In this document: piece after piece, positions 41,578 through 50,634 of the stretch | Numbering within the stretch: position 1 is the first letter of the stretch | Layout of the letters: each line of letters opens with the position of its first letter | Translations under genes and position numbers: made by a program | Notes under the pieces: model-generated | What the model was told of the DNA's origin: nothing | Seen by the model: the letters and a program-made list of their open reading frames with translations, nothing else | Database searches by the model: none | Assembly (NCBI RefSeq): GCF_002086155.1 | Contig: NZ_MVHE01000002.1 | Span: 62,001-126,000 of the forward strand | Direction of reading: 5' to 3' | DNA length: 64,000 nt | From: Mycobacterium angelicum | GTDB taxonomy: Bacteria; Actinomycetota; Actinomycetes; Mycobacteriales; Mycobacteriaceae

Positions 41578-43488
41578 ATGTCGTATCTGATCGCGACGCC
41601 AGAGTTTCTGGCGGCGGCGGCATCGGATTTGGCAACTGTGGGTTCATCGATAAGCGCGGCAAACGCAGCCGCGGCCGCGCCAACTCTGTCACTGGTGGCC
41701 GCCGGCGCGGATGAGATTTCGGCCGGCATCGCGGCCTTGTTCGGCGCCCACGCGCAGGCCTATCAAGCGCTGAGCGCCCAAGCCGGACTGTTTCATCAGC
41801 AGTTCGTGCAAGCACTTACCGCCGGATCGAATTCGTATGCGGTCGCCGAGGCGGTCAATGCTTCGGCGCAATCCATCGAGCAGGACCTGCTCGCCCTGAT
41901 CAATGCGCCCACCAACTTCCTATTCGGCCGTCCCTTGATCGGCAACGGCGCCGACGGCATCAACGGCACCGGAGGAAGTGGCGGCGACGGTGGATTTCTG
42001 TACGGCAACGGCGGCAACGGCGGCTCCGGTGGACTCAACCAGAGCGGCGGCAACGGGGGCAGCGCCGGCCTGTGGGGCAACGGCGGCAACGGCGGCGCGG
42101 GCGGCAACGCGACCGGTGTCGGCGCCGCGGGCGGCAACGGCGGCGCGGGCGGTACCGGCGGGTTGTTGTGGGGCAATGGCGGCAACGGCGGCGCCGGCGG
42201 GACCGGCGGTGCCGGGGCGCCGCTACCCAACATTCAGCCTCCCTTCGCCATTCCGGCCGGGCCCGGCGGTGTCGGCGGAAACGGCGGTGGCGCTGGGCTG
42301 ATCTACGGCTTCGGCGGAACCGGCGGCGCGGGCGGGACCGGCGGGATAGCCCCCCCGGTCAGTCCCGGCGGGCCACCGATCCTGCCTTCCGGTGGCGTCG
42401 GCGGGGCCGGTGGGGCCGGCGGCGGCGGCGCGGCGCTGATCGGGTTCGGAGGCGCCGGCGGAGCCGGTGGCCTGGGCGGCGTCACCGATCCCACCGTTCA
42501 GGGCGTCGGCGGGTTCGGCGGGCAAGGCGGTAACGGCGGACAGAGCGGCCTGCTGTTCGGCACCCCGGGTGCCGGCGGGATAGGCGGAAACGGCGGTGAC
42601 GGAACCGGGACCCTGGCGCTGGCCAGCTTCGGCGGGCACGGCGGTTCCGGCGGTGACGGCGGTGCGATCGGGCTGTTCGGCAACGGAGCGCCGGGTGGCA
42701 ACGGCGGCGCCGGCGGAACCGGTGGCACCGGCACCGCCCAGGGCGGCGGCGGTGGCGTCGGCGGGCTGGGCGGCACCGGCAGCCAGGGCGGTTTCCTCTA
42801 TGGCAATGGCGCGGCCGGCGGTAACGGCGGCGTCGGCGGCAACGGCGGCGCCGGGGTCACCACCGGATTTGCCGGCTCCGGCGGCTTTGCCGGTGACGGC
42901 GGCCAGGCACAACTGATCGGCACCGGCGGCGTCGGCGGCAACGGCGGCGGCATCGGCGTCGGCGCTACCGCCGTGGTGCCGCCACAGGTCGCGCCGGTGG
43001 GCGGCAACGGCGGTGAGGGCGGTCGCGGCGGGTTGATATTCGGTAACGGCGGCAACGGCGGCAACGGCGGGGCCACCAGCCCCGGCGGCACTCTCTACGC
43101 GACCGGCGGAAACGGCGGTATCGGCGGATTGGGCTGGGGCAACGGCGGCAACGGCGGTAGCGGCGGCGCCGGCTCGGCCAACAGCGTCGGCAACGGCGGC
43201 ATGGGCGGTAACGCCGCCTTCCTGTTCGGCAATGGCGGCGCCGGCGGGACCGGCGGCGCCGGGGGAGCAGGAGCGGGCGGGTCCGGTGGCTCGGGCGCCG
43301 TTCTGATCGGCAACGGCGGCAATGGGGGCAACGGTGCGCCGGGCGGAAATGGGACCGGCGGCAACGGCGGCTGGGCCCGGCTCATCGGCAACGGCGGCAA
43401 CGGCGGCAATGCGACCGGCACCGGGACGCCTGGTCTCGGCGGCCGGGGCGGGTTGCTGTTCGGGCAGAACGGGACGCCGGGGACCTGA
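41578..43488 (+). CDS. PE_PGRS family protein
   Basis: 636 residues. Residues 1-95 are the PE domain ('[20 protein letters not shown]', '[13 protein letters not shown]', '[20 protein letters not shown]') with Pro-Glu at 8-9. A linker with the conserved '[15 protein letters not shown]' leads into some 510 residues of Gly-Gly-X/Asn-Gly-Gly repeats interrupted by short 'LFGNG'- or 'LIGNGG'-type turns, ending '[13 protein letters not shown]'. GGGAGG precedes the ATG. PE_PGRS proteins are exported by ESX-5 to the cell surface. The three genes downstream match Rv1769-Rv1771, so by position this corresponds to PE_PGRS31. Confidence 0.96.
   Translation: MSYLIATPEFLAAAASDLATVGSSISAANAAAAAPTLSLVAAGADEISAGIAALFGAHAQAYQALSAQAGLFHQQFVQALTAGSNSYAVAEAVNASAQSIEQDLLALINAPTNFLFGRPLIGNGADGINGTGGSGGDGGFLYGNGGNGGSGGLNQSGGNGGSAGLWGNGGNGGAGGNATGVGAAGGNGGAGGTGGLLWGNGGNGGAGGTGGAGAPLPNIQPPFAIPAGPGGVGGNGGGAGLIYGFGGTGGAGGTGGIAPPVSPGGPPILPSGGVGGAGGAGGGGAALIGFGGAGGAGGLGGVTDPTVQGVGGFGGQGGNGGQSGLLFGTPGAGGIGGNGGDGTGTLALASFGGHGGSGGDGGAIGLFGNGAPGGNGGAGGTGGTGTAQGGGGGVGGLGGTGSQGGFLYGNGAAGGNGGVGGNGGAGVTTGFAGSGGFAGDGGQAQLIGTGGVGGNGGGIGVGATAVVPPQVAPVGGNGGEGGRGGLIFGNGGNGGNGGATSPGGTLYATGGNGGIGGLGWGNGGNGGSGGAGSANSVGNGGMGGNAAFLFGNGGAGGTGGAGGAGAGGSGGSGAVLIGNGGNGGNGAPGGNGTGGNGGWARLIGNGGNGGNATGTGTPGLGGRGGLLFGQNGTPGT
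41940..43485 (+). repeat. PGRS repeat region
   Basis: Continuous degenerate 9-bp repeats of the GGCGGCAAC/GGCGGNNCC type encoding Gly-Gly-Asn/Gly-Gly-Ala units, typical polymorphic GC-rich repetitive sequence. It creates long spurious open frames rich in Pro or Arg on other frames and is prone to length variation and assembly error. Confidence 0.95.
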
Positions 43489-43551
43489 GTCCGGCGTTGC
43501 GACACGGCACAGCGGCTGTCAACAGTCCAGCTTGTTCAGTAGTGTGACGGC

Positions 43552-44751
43552 GTGCTGGACACGCTGGGCCGACTGCAGCGCTATGAAGAGGCGTTTGCCG
43601 GCCACGACGCACCGTTTGCCTTCGTAGACCTCGACGCGATGTGGGCCAATGCCGGGCAGATGCTCGCGCGCGGCGGCGACAAACCGATCCGGGTGGCGTC
43701 AAAGTCCTTGCGGTGCAGACCATTACAACGCGAAATCCTCGATGCCGACGCCCGATTCGACGGGCTGATGACCTTCACTCTGGCCGAGACCCTGTGGCTG
43801 GCCGGCCACGGCTTCGACAATCTGTTGCTGGCCTACCCGACGACCGACCGGGCCGGGCTGCGCGATCTCGGCAAGTTCACCGCCGAGGCCCCCGAGCAGG
43901 CGCCCATCATCATGGTGGACAGCGTCGAGCACCTCGATCTCATCGGCAGCGCGACCGACCTGCCGGTGCGGTTGTGCATCGATCTGGACGCCGGCTACTG
44001 GCGCGCCGGCGGCCGCGTGAAGATCGGGCCCAAACGTTCGCCGTTGCATACGCCCGAACAGGCACGCGCGCTCGCCGAGGAGATTGGGCGGCGCCCGGCC
44101 CTCACCCTGGTCGCGTTGATGTCGTATGAGGGCCACATCGCCGGGTTCGGTGATCAGGTCGCCGGCAAGCGCGCGCAAAACGCCGTGGTCGGATGGATGC
44201 AGCGCCAGTCGATCGCAGAGTTGCGCGAGCGCCGCGCCCGCGCGGTGGAGTTGGTTCGCGAGGTCGCCGACCTCAAGATCGTCAACGCCGGTGGAACCGG
44301 AGACCTGCAGCTGGTCGCCCAGGAGCCGGCTATAACCGAGGCGACCGCGGGGTCGGGCTTCTACGCGCCGACCTTGTTCGACTCCTATTCGACGTTCACC
44401 TTGGCGCCTGCGGCGATGTTCGCGCTACCGGTGTCGCGCCGGCCCGACGCGAAAACCGTGACCGTACTCGGTGGCGGCTACCTGGCCAGTGGCGTCGGGG
44501 CCAAGGACCGCATGCCGACTCCCTATCTGCCGACCGGGCTGAAGCTGGACCCGATGGAGGGCACCGGCGAGGTACAGACACCGTTGCACGGCGAGCCGGC
44601 CAGGCGCCTGAAGGTCGGGGATAGGGTTTACTTCCGCCACACCAAGGCCGGCGAATTGTGTGAGCGGTTCGACCGCCTGCATCTGATCCGTGGCGGGCAC
44701 ATCGTCGACACCGTCCCCACGTACCGCGGTGAGGGCCAGACATTTCTGTGA
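43552..44751 (+). CDS. PLP-dependent amino acid deaminase/D-threonine aldolase-like protein
   Basis: 399 residues from GTG 43552. Alanine-racemase-type N-terminal barrel: 'APFAFVDLDAMWANAGQML', then 'IRVASKSLRCRPLQREI' with the PLP-binding Lys near residue 50, 'RLCIDLDAGYWRAGGRVKIG', and 'ALMSYEGHIAGFGDQ'. 'IVNAGGTGDLQLV' matches the PLP-phosphate loop. The C-terminal part carries 'VTVLGGGYLASGVGAKDRMP' and a metal-type 'RHTKAGELCERFDRLHLIRG'. Corresponds by order and size to Rv1769. Reaction unproven. The M28 peptidase follows after 18 bp. Confidence 0.87.
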   Translation: MLDTLGRLQRYEEAFAGHDAPFAFVDLDAMWANAGQMLARGGDKPIRVASKSLRCRPLQREILDADARFDGLMTFTLAETLWLAGHGFDNLLLAYPTTDRAGLRDLGKFTAEAPEQAPIIMVDSVEHLDLIGSATDLPVRLCIDLDAGYWRAGGRVKIGPKRSPLHTPEQARALAEEIGRRPALTLVALMSYEGHIAGFGDQVAGKRAQNAVVGWMQRQSIAELRERRARAVELVREVADLKIVNAGGTGDLQLVAQEPAITEATAGSGFYAPTLFDSYSTFTLAPAAMFALPVSRRPDAKTVTVLGGGYLASGVGAKDRMPTPYLPTGLKLDPMEGTGEVQTPLHGEPARRLKVGDRVYFRHTKAGELCERFDRLHLIRGGHIVDTVPTYRGEGQTFL

Positions 44752-44769
44752 AGCCGAAGGAGATTCTCA

Positions 44770-45975
44770 ATGACAGCGATCGCCGCGTTGCCCACCGAGC
44801 TGGCCACGATGCGCGACGTCGTGGAGACGCTCGCGCCGATCGAGCGCGCGGCCGGCGAACCGGGCGAGCATGAAGCGGCGAAGTGGATCGTCGAGCGGTT
44901 GCACAAGGCGGGCGCCCACAATCCGCACCTCGAAGAAGAGCAGTTCTACGACGGCTATCCGCGCCTGCACGCCAAGCTTTCGGCGGTCGGGATCGCCGCG
45001 GCGGTCGCGGGACTGCTCAGCCGGTGGTTACGGGCACCCGCCGCCCTGGCGGGGGTGAGCGCGGGGCTGGCGATCGCCGATGACTGTTCCAACGGAATGC
45101 GGTTGGCGCGCAAGACATTACAAAAGCCCCGGACCACCTGGAACGTGGTAGCCGAGGCCGGCGATCTGGCCGGTGACCACACGGTGGTGGTGTGTGCTCA
45201 TCACGATGCCGCGCGCACCGGGATGTTCTTCAACCAGGGCCCCCAGCGATATCTCGTCGAGCGGTTTCCCGGGATCGCCGAGCGCATGGACACCTCGCTG
45301 CCAATCTGGTGGCCACCGATCCTGGCTCCGGTCCTTGCCGGTGTCGGCGCGCTGCGCGGCAGCCGCAAGATGATGCTCGCCGGCGCCGCGATGAGCGCTG
45401 TTGCGACAGCGGCATTCAGCGATATCGCCCGTAGTCCGGTGGTCCCCGGCGCCAACGACAACCTGTCGGCGGTGGCATTACTCGTCGCTTTGGCCGAGCG
45501 CCTGCGCGAACGCCCGGTGAAAGGGGTCCGGGTGCTGCTGGTGTCGCTGGGCGCCGAGGAAATACTGCAGGGCGGAATCTACGGCTTCCTGGCACGCCAC
45601 CGGCCCGAGCTGAACCCCGACCGGAGCTACTTTCTGAATTTCGACACGGTCGGTTCGCCCGAGTTGATCATGCTCGAGGGTGAGGGCACCACGATCATGG
45701 AGGACTATTACCATCGTCCGTTCCGCGATCTGGTGACACGCGCCGCCGAACGGGCCGGCGCACCGCTGCGCCGCGGCCTGCGCTCGCGCAACAGCACCGA
45801 CGCCGTCCTGATGAGCCGTGCGGGCTACCCGACCGCTTGCTTTTCGTCGTTTGACCGCCATAAGGAGCTGTCGAACTATCACCTCATGTCGGACACGCCG
45901 GAGAACCTGGTTTACGAGACCGTGATGCACGCGGTCACCGTCGCCGAATCCGTTGTGCGGGAGCTGGTGCGGTGA
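44770..45975 (+). CDS. M28-family metallopeptidase-like membrane protein
   Basis: 401 residues, ATG with AAGGAG eight bases upstream. The M28 zinc-aminopeptidase ligands are visible: 'VVVCAHHDAARTGMF' (His-x-Asp, near residue 140), 'VVPGANDNLSAVALLVALAE' (Asp), 'VRVLLVSLGAEEILQGG' (Glu-Glu), 'LNFDTVGSPE' (Asp) and a late His in 'SNYHLMS'. Two hydrophobic stretches (around residues 72-102 and 178-215, 'SRWLRAPAALAGVSAGLAIA' and 'PPILAPVLAGVGAL') interrupt the domain and could anchor it to the membrane. Corresponds by order to Rv1770. Its TGA overlaps the next gene's GTG. Confidence 0.85.
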   Translation: MTAIAALPTELATMRDVVETLAPIERAAGEPGEHEAAKWIVERLHKAGAHNPHLEEEQFYDGYPRLHAKLSAVGIAAAVAGLLSRWLRAPAALAGVSAGLAIADDCSNGMRLARKTLQKPRTTWNVVAEAGDLAGDHTVVVCAHHDAARTGMFFNQGPQRYLVERFPGIAERMDTSLPIWWPPILAPVLAGVGALRGSRKMMLAGAAMSAVATAAFSDIARSPVVPGANDNLSAVALLVALAERLRERPVKGVRVLLVSLGAEEILQGGIYGFLARHRPELNPDRSYFLNFDTVGSPELIMLEGEGTTIMEDYYHRPFRDLVTRAAERAGAPLRRGLRSRNSTDAVLMSRAGYPTACFSSFDRHKELSNYHLMSDTPENLVYETVMHAVTVAESVVRELVR

Positions 45976-47258
45976 ACCAGAGGTGGGGCAACTGGGCCGG
46001 TGAGCAGTTCTGCGCGCCGTCGTCGATCGTGCGGCCGGCCTCGGAGGCCGAGCTGGTCGACGCGGTGACCGCGGCCGCGCGCCGCGGTGAAAAGGTGCGC
46101 GCCGTCGGCACCGGTCACTCGTTCACCGACTGTGCGTGCACTGACGGTGTGATGATCGACATGTCCGCGCTGCAGCGGGTCCTTGACGCCGACCGGTCGA
46201 GCGGGCTCGTGACCATCGAGGGCGGCGCCAAGCTGCATTCGCTGGGTCCGCAACTGGCCGCGCACGGGCTCGGGCTGGAAAACCAGGGCGACATCGATGC
46301 GCAGTCGATCACCGGCGCCACGGCGACCGCGACGCACGGGACCGGGGCACGGTTTCCGAATCTGTCGGCACGTATCGTCTCGCTGCGCCTGGTCACCGCG
46401 AGCGGCGAAATCATGACACTGTCCGCGGGCTCCGACTACCTGGCGGCGCGCGTCTCGCTGGGGGCGCTGGGCGTGATCTCACAGGTCACCGTGCAGACCG
46501 TCCCGCTGTACACGTTGCATCGCACTGACGAGCTGCGTCCGTTGCCCCAGACGCTGCAGCGACTCGACGAATACGTCGACGGCAACGACCATTTCGAGTT
46601 CTTCGTATTCCCTTACGCCGAAACCGCTTTGACGCGCACCACGCGCCGCAGCGACCAGGAACCGACCCCGACCCCGGCGTGGAAGCGCAGGCTCAGCGAA
46701 GACTTCGAAAACGGGGGATTGAGCCTGATCTGCCGAACCGGACGGCGCTTTCCGGCTGCAGCGCCCGGCCTGAACCGGCTGATGACGAGTTTGATGTCGG
46801 ATGCCACGGTGACCGACCGCGCCTACAAGGTGTACGCGACCGAGCGCAAGGTCAGGTTCACCGAAATGGAATACGCGATCCCGCGTGAGCACGCAGCCGA
46901 AGCGATTCAGCGGGTGATCGACGTGGTGCGGCGTCGCAAGCTGCCGATCATGTTCCCGCTCGAGATGCGTTTCGCCGCTCCTGACGACGCCTTGCTTTCG
47001 ACCGCACACCGGCGCGATACCTGCTACATCGCGGTGCACCAATACACCGGCATGGAGTTCGAAACCTACTTCCGGGCGGTCGAGCAGATCATGGATGAGT
47101 ATGCGGGACGGCCACATTGGGGCAAGCGCCATTACCAGAGCGCGGCCACGCTGCGTGAGCGCTATCCAGAATGGGACCTTTTCCTTGCCGTGCGTGACCG
47201 TCTGGATCCCAATCGCGTCTTCAGCAACGACTACACCAGGCGCGTGCTCGGCGATTGA
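45972..47258 (+). CDS. L-gulono-1,4-lactone dehydrogenase-like flavoprotein
   Basis: 428 residues from GTG 45972, overlapping the peptidase stop as GTGA. VAO-type FAD domain: 'VRAVGTGHSFTDCACTDGVM' near residue 50, 'LENQGDIDAQSITGATATAT' then 'HGTGARFPNLSARIVSLRLV' near residue 115-135. C-terminal ALO domain with 'YIAVHQYTGMEFETYF', 'GRPHWGKRHY' and 'DPNRVFSNDYTRRVLGD'. In M. tuberculosis the Rv1771 enzyme oxidises L-gulonolactone to ascorbate with cytochrome c as acceptor. Same three-gene order as Rv1769-Rv1771, so orthology is likely. Confidence 0.9.
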   Translation: MNQRWGNWAGEQFCAPSSIVRPASEAELVDAVTAAARRGEKVRAVGTGHSFTDCACTDGVMIDMSALQRVLDADRSSGLVTIEGGAKLHSLGPQLAAHGLGLENQGDIDAQSITGATATATHGTGARFPNLSARIVSLRLVTASGEIMTLSAGSDYLAARVSLGALGVISQVTVQTVPLYTLHRTDELRPLPQTLQRLDEYVDGNDHFEFFVFPYAETALTRTTRRSDQEPTPTPAWKRRLSEDFENGGLSLICRTGRRFPAAAPGLNRLMTSLMSDATVTDRAYKVYATERKVRFTEMEYAIPREHAAEAIQRVIDVVRRRKLPIMFPLEMRFAAPDDALLSTAHRRDTCYIAVHQYTGMEFETYFRAVEQIMDEYAGRPHWGKRHYQSAATLRERYPEWDLFLAVRDRLDPNRVFSNDYTRRVLGD

Positions 47259-47364
47259 CGCGGTGATGCCGAAAAGCCCCATCTTTAGGGACCAAAGTCA
47301 TTGGCTGCCAATAAGGTAGTGACCTGCGCTGCGGTTAGTCGTACGTTTGTGCGTGGAGCCGACA

Positions 47365-48726
47365 ATGACAGAATTCATGCGCAACAGCGACGCCTTCACC
47401 TGGGCGATGGAAAGTGACCCTCGGCTGCGATCGACCGTGGTCACCGTGGTGGTACTGGATAAGTCTCCGGATTGGGATGACTTACGCAATCGATTCGACG
47501 TAATCAGCCGCAAGCTGCCGATGTTTCGGCAGCGCGTGGTGCCGTCGCCGCGTCCGGCGCCTCCGCGTTGGGAGTACGACCCGGAATTTCACCTCGACTA
47601 CCACATGCGGCGAGCTGCGGTCCCGCCCGGAGGCACGCTCGACGACGTGCTCGAGACGGCGCGATTGGCCGAAATGCAGGATTTCGACCGCGCCCGCCCG
47701 CTGTGGGAGACAACCCTGGTCGACGGCCTGGCGTCGGGCGGCGCGGCGGTGATTTGCAAATTCCACCACGCTCTCACCGACGGAGTCGGCGGGATACAGA
47801 TAGCCATGGAGCTGTTCGATCTGTCACCGCAGCTGTATCCGCATGAGCCGCCGCCGCAGCCAGAGGTGTCCAAGCCACCGCGGCTCAGCCGGTACCGCGA
47901 TACCTGGCGGTATGACCGCGGCCTGTTGCGCAACGTGCTGACGGGCGCGACCAAATGGGCACCGCGGTTGGTGTACGACATTGTGCGGCAACCTATTACG
48001 ACGTCCCGATCGGCCATGGCCACGGCCGCCTCGGTTTACCGCACGGTCCGGCCGATACGCCGGCCCGGCTCTGCGCTGACCAAGGAGCGGGGCCTGGTCC
48101 GGAGGGTCGGAGTGCACGAGGTGCCGCGGGCGCAATTGCGCGATGCGGCACACCGATGCGGCGGGGCACTGAACGACGCGTTCGTGGCCGGGGTGGCCGG
48201 TGGACTCCGCCGGTACCACGAAAAGCACGGCGTTAGCGTCGGCGACCTGCATCTGACGATGCCGATCAGTCTGCGTACCGACAGCGACCACATGGGCGGA
48301 AACCGCATTACGCTGATGCGGTTCGACGTGCCGGTGGGCGAGGCCGATCCGGCCCAGCGGATCGAGGCGATACATTCCCGAGTCAAGGCAGTACGGGATG
48401 AACGGTCGTTGCCCTACACCCAGCTGATCGCCGGAGCCCTCAACATGGTGCCGAGGTGGTACATCGGTTCGGTTCTGCGTCACGTCGATTTTCTGGCCAG
48501 CGACGTGCCGGGCGTTCCCGTGCCGGTGTACTTGGGCGGCGCCGCGGTACGTGCGCAATACGCTTTCGGTCCGACGATCGGCTCGGCGGTCAACGTCACG
48601 TTGCTCAGCTACGTCGACACCTGCTTTCTGGGTATCGACGTCGATGCCGCAGCGATACCCGACTACGAGGTGTTTCACGACTCGCTGGTCGCCGGCTTCG
48701 ACGAGGTGCTAGCCCTGGCGGACTGA
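47365..48726 (+). CDS. Second WS/DGAT-family acyltransferase
   Basis: 453 residues. ATG 47365 is taken (GGAGC seven bases upstream); GTG 47347 is an alternative. 'FMRNSDAFTWAMESDPRLRS' opens the protein, 'RPLWETTLVDGL' precedes the catalytic 'KFHHALTDGVGGIQIAMEL' near residue 135, followed by 'LNDAFVAGVAGGLRRYHEKH' and 'FLASDVPGVPVPVYLGG'. It belongs to a different branch from the gene at 23945 (opening sequence and motif differ). No counterpart at this position in the M. tuberculosis order as I recall it. The 3' end overlaps the converging methyltransferase by 18 bp. Confidence 0.9.
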   Translation: MTEFMRNSDAFTWAMESDPRLRSTVVTVVVLDKSPDWDDLRNRFDVISRKLPMFRQRVVPSPRPAPPRWEYDPEFHLDYHMRRAAVPPGGTLDDVLETARLAEMQDFDRARPLWETTLVDGLASGGAAVICKFHHALTDGVGGIQIAMELFDLSPQLYPHEPPPQPEVSKPPRLSRYRDTWRYDRGLLRNVLTGATKWAPRLVYDIVRQPITTSRSAMATAASVYRTVRPIRRPGSALTKERGLVRRVGVHEVPRAQLRDAAHRCGGALNDAFVAGVAGGLRRYHEKHGVSVGDLHLTMPISLRTDSDHMGGNRITLMRFDVPVGEADPAQRIEAIHSRVKAVRDERSLPYTQLIAGALNMVPRWYIGSVLRHVDFLASDVPGVPVPVYLGGAAVRAQYAFGPTIGSAVNVTLLSYVDTCFLGIDVDAAAIPDYEVFHDSLVAGFDEVLALAD

Positions 48727-49350
48727 CGCCGGTTTGGTTCTAACGGCCTGGACGGCCCACACCGCGCTTCGGCCATGGACGTGTTTGTCGATGTGGACCG
48801 CGTCGAAGCCGGCCGCACGGCACTGTCCCGCGAAGTCGCGCGCCTGCCGCTCGGTCCATCCGTGGCTGGCCAGACCGGTGGCGTCCGGGCGGACCTGGCG
48901 TTCGATCACCAGGAACCGTCCCTGGTCGGCCAGCACCCGGTGCACTTCGGCGAGTCCGGCTGTGACGTCCTTCCAGTGATGGACCGTCTTCACCGACCAG
49001 GCGACGGTCGCGGAACCCTCCGGCAGTGGCAGCTTCTCCGCGGTGCCCTGCGACCAGGCGACGGCGGTGTGGTTGCGCGTCAGCGTTCGTGCCAGCCGCA
49101 ACATCATCGGTGACGGATCGATCCCCGTTACGCGTGCCCCCGTACCGGCGGCTGCTCTGACCGCATTGCCTGGCCCGCAACCGATATCGACCACATGGTC
49201 GGCGTTTGATACACCCGTCAACTCGACGGCCAGGCGGGCCTGGCGCCGGCCGCCGACGAGCATGCCGATCGCGGCCGCCAGGCCGATCGGCCCGGCGAAT
49301 CCGCGATGGTCGGCGTGGTGGTTGACCGGGCGGGTCGATGAATCGTCCAT
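48709..49350 (-). CDS. Class I SAM-dependent methyltransferase
   Basis: 213 residues. Motif I 'HVVDIGCGPGNAVRAAAGTG' near residue 55, ribose-binding 'VTGIDPSPMMLRLARTLTR', motif II-like 'LPLPEGSATVAWSVKTVHHW' and 'EVHRVLADQGRFLVIERQV' are the Methyltransf_11 set. The N-terminal 'GFAGPIGLAAAIGMLVGG' is moderately hydrophobic. Substrate unknown. The gene overlaps tail-to-tail with the second WS/DGAT gene by 18 bp. Confidence 0.85.
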   Translation of the reverse strand: MDDSSTRPVNHHADHRGFAGPIGLAAAIGMLVGGRRQARLAVELTGVSNADHVVDIGCGPGNAVRAAAGTGARVTGIDPSPMMLRLARTLTRNHTAVAWSQGTAEKLPLPEGSATVAWSVKTVHHWKDVTAGLAEVHRVLADQGRFLVIERQVRPDATGLASHGWTERQARDFAGQCRAAGFDAVHIDKHVHGRSAVWAVQAVRTKPASVRQG

Positions 49351-49506
49351 ACGAGTCGAACCTACAAGACCGTCGGATCGGCTTCGACGGGCCAGACGGC
49401 ATGGATATCAACACCGTCACAAGCGCATTTCGATACGAGCGTTGCTCTGGCACAACTGCGGCGCTGCCCAAATCATGGGTAGTGCTTGACAGGAGGTATC
49501 CACTGC

Positions 49507-49800
49507 ATGACGGCGAACTGCGTGTCCACCCAGATTTCGTGCGGCCCGAATTCGGGTCGCATTCTCGACACCGCGCGGGGCATTCTGATCGGCCTTCGCC
49601 GCTGCCCTTCGGAGGCAGCATTCGACGAGTTGTTCAATGCGGCACAACGCCACAAGGTACCGGTGTTCGCGATGGCTTGGGCGCTGGTGCATCTGGCCGA
49701 TGACTCCGGCAAGGCGACGCCAAGCTTCATGGAGGCACAGTCGGCGGCGCGCCGTGAGTGGGGTCAGCTTTTCGCTGAGTCCGTCATGGCTTCCTGCTGA
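49507..49800 (+). CDS. Small ANTAR-like protein
   Basis: 97 residues from ATG 49507 with GGAGG nine bases upstream; TTG 49486 is an alternative without a site. The core 'RILDTARGILIGLRRCPSEA' and 'AFDELFNAAQRHKVPVFAMA' has the ANTAR pattern (A-x-G-I-L, then A-F-x-x-L, then a third helix), an RNA-binding antiterminator fold usually fused to a sensor; here it stands alone. Position and size fit Rv1772. Which RNA it would bind is unknown. Confidence 0.65.
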   Translation: MTANCVSTQISCGPNSGRILDTARGILIGLRRCPSEAAFDELFNAAQRHKVPVFAMAWALVHLADDSGKATPSFMEAQSAARREWGQLFAESVMASC

Positions 49801-49820
49801 GCGCTCGCGTTTGACCGTCC

Positions 49821-50567
49821 TCAGCGCGCCCAGGCCGACGATTCAGCGGCGGTGTGCAGCGCGGCGATGATCTGCTGTTCTTTTTCCAGAAATCGTTCGG
49901 TGGGCGTGGGCACCGAGATCGCAATCATGTTGTCGCCGACGGATCGTCGCGCGATGGCCGCCGCGGAGATCCCCGATGTGTGCTCGTCGCGGTCGAAAGC
50001 GACTCCGGTGCGCCGGATTTCGGCAATCTCCCGGCGCAACCCGTCGGCGACCGGGGCGTCAAGTCGCGACAGGACCGCCTCGACGTCGGCGTCGTCGAGC
50101 GCCGCCAGTGCCGCCTTCCCATTGGCCGTGTCGTGCAGCGGGAACCGGACACCAATGGCCGAAACCGCGCGCAGCCGGTGTGAGGACTCGATCTGGTCGA
50201 TGAACAGCATGCGCTGGCCACGCAGTATCGACAGGTCCACCGTCTCGCCGTCGGTGGCGCGGGCCACCCGTTCGATGGTCGGCCGGAAGATCGCCGAAAT
50301 CAGAGCGCCGGTGGCACTGCCGAATCCCAGTAGCCGCTCGCCCAGCGAGAATCGGCCGTTTGCATCGACGCTGACCAACCCGACTTCGACCAGCCCGACA
50401 AGCAGCCGCCGGGTCGTCGACTTGGCCAGCCCCAACCGCTCGCCGAGGTCGACGAGCCGCAGGCTGCCCGGCTCCGCGGCGATCTCATCGAGTGCGGCGG
50501 CAGCACGGCGCAGCACCTGAATCCCCTCGTCGCGATTGGTTGCAGGATTCCGTTCCGTTTGAACCAC
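49821..50567 (-). CDS. IclR-family transcriptional regulator
   Basis: 248 residues from GTG 50567. N-terminal winged helix: 'IQVLRRAAAALDEIAAEPGS', 'LVDLGERLGLAKSTTRRLLV'. C-terminal GAF-like effector domain: 'RVARATDGETVDLSILRGQR', 'SAIGVRFPLHDTANGKAALA', 'FDRDEHTSGISAAAIARRSV' and 'MIAISVPTPTERF'. It faces the flavin oxidase gene over 67 bp containing a perfect 12-bp palindrome that reaches almost to its own start codon. Position matches Rv1773c. Probably regulates the oxidase/hydrolase pair and itself; ligand likely a small aromatic or related acid (family tendency only). Confidence 0.9.
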   Translation of the reverse strand: MVQTERNPATNRDEGIQVLRRAAAALDEIAAEPGSLRLVDLGERLGLAKSTTRRLLVGLVEVGLVSVDANGRFSLGERLLGFGSATGALISAIFRPTIERVARATDGETVDLSILRGQRMLFIDQIESSHRLRAVSAIGVRFPLHDTANGKAALAALDDADVEAVLSRLDAPVADGLRREIAEIRRTGVAFDRDEHTSGISAAAIARRSVGDNMIAISVPTPTERFLEKEQQIIAALHTAAESSAWAR

Positions 50568-50583
50568 TATTCCACTATAGTGG
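50564..50583. promoter_or_regulatory. IclR-type operator palindrome with flanking direct half-site
   Basis: CCACTATAGTGG at 50572-50583 is a perfect 12-bp palindrome; the half-site CCACTAT is repeated directly at 50564-50570, overlapping the IclR GTG start codon (50565-50567). Placement between the divergent regulator and oxidase genes supports an autoregulatory operator. Confidence 0.6.
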
Positions 50584-50634
50584 CCCGCATCGCGGATTTA
50601 AAAGAACCGAAATGTGGATCAAAGGAGTTCCAGG

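Noticed and set aside
41940..43485. CRISPR-like regular repeats
   Set aside because: The repeats are coding PGRS units of 9 bp without unique spacers.
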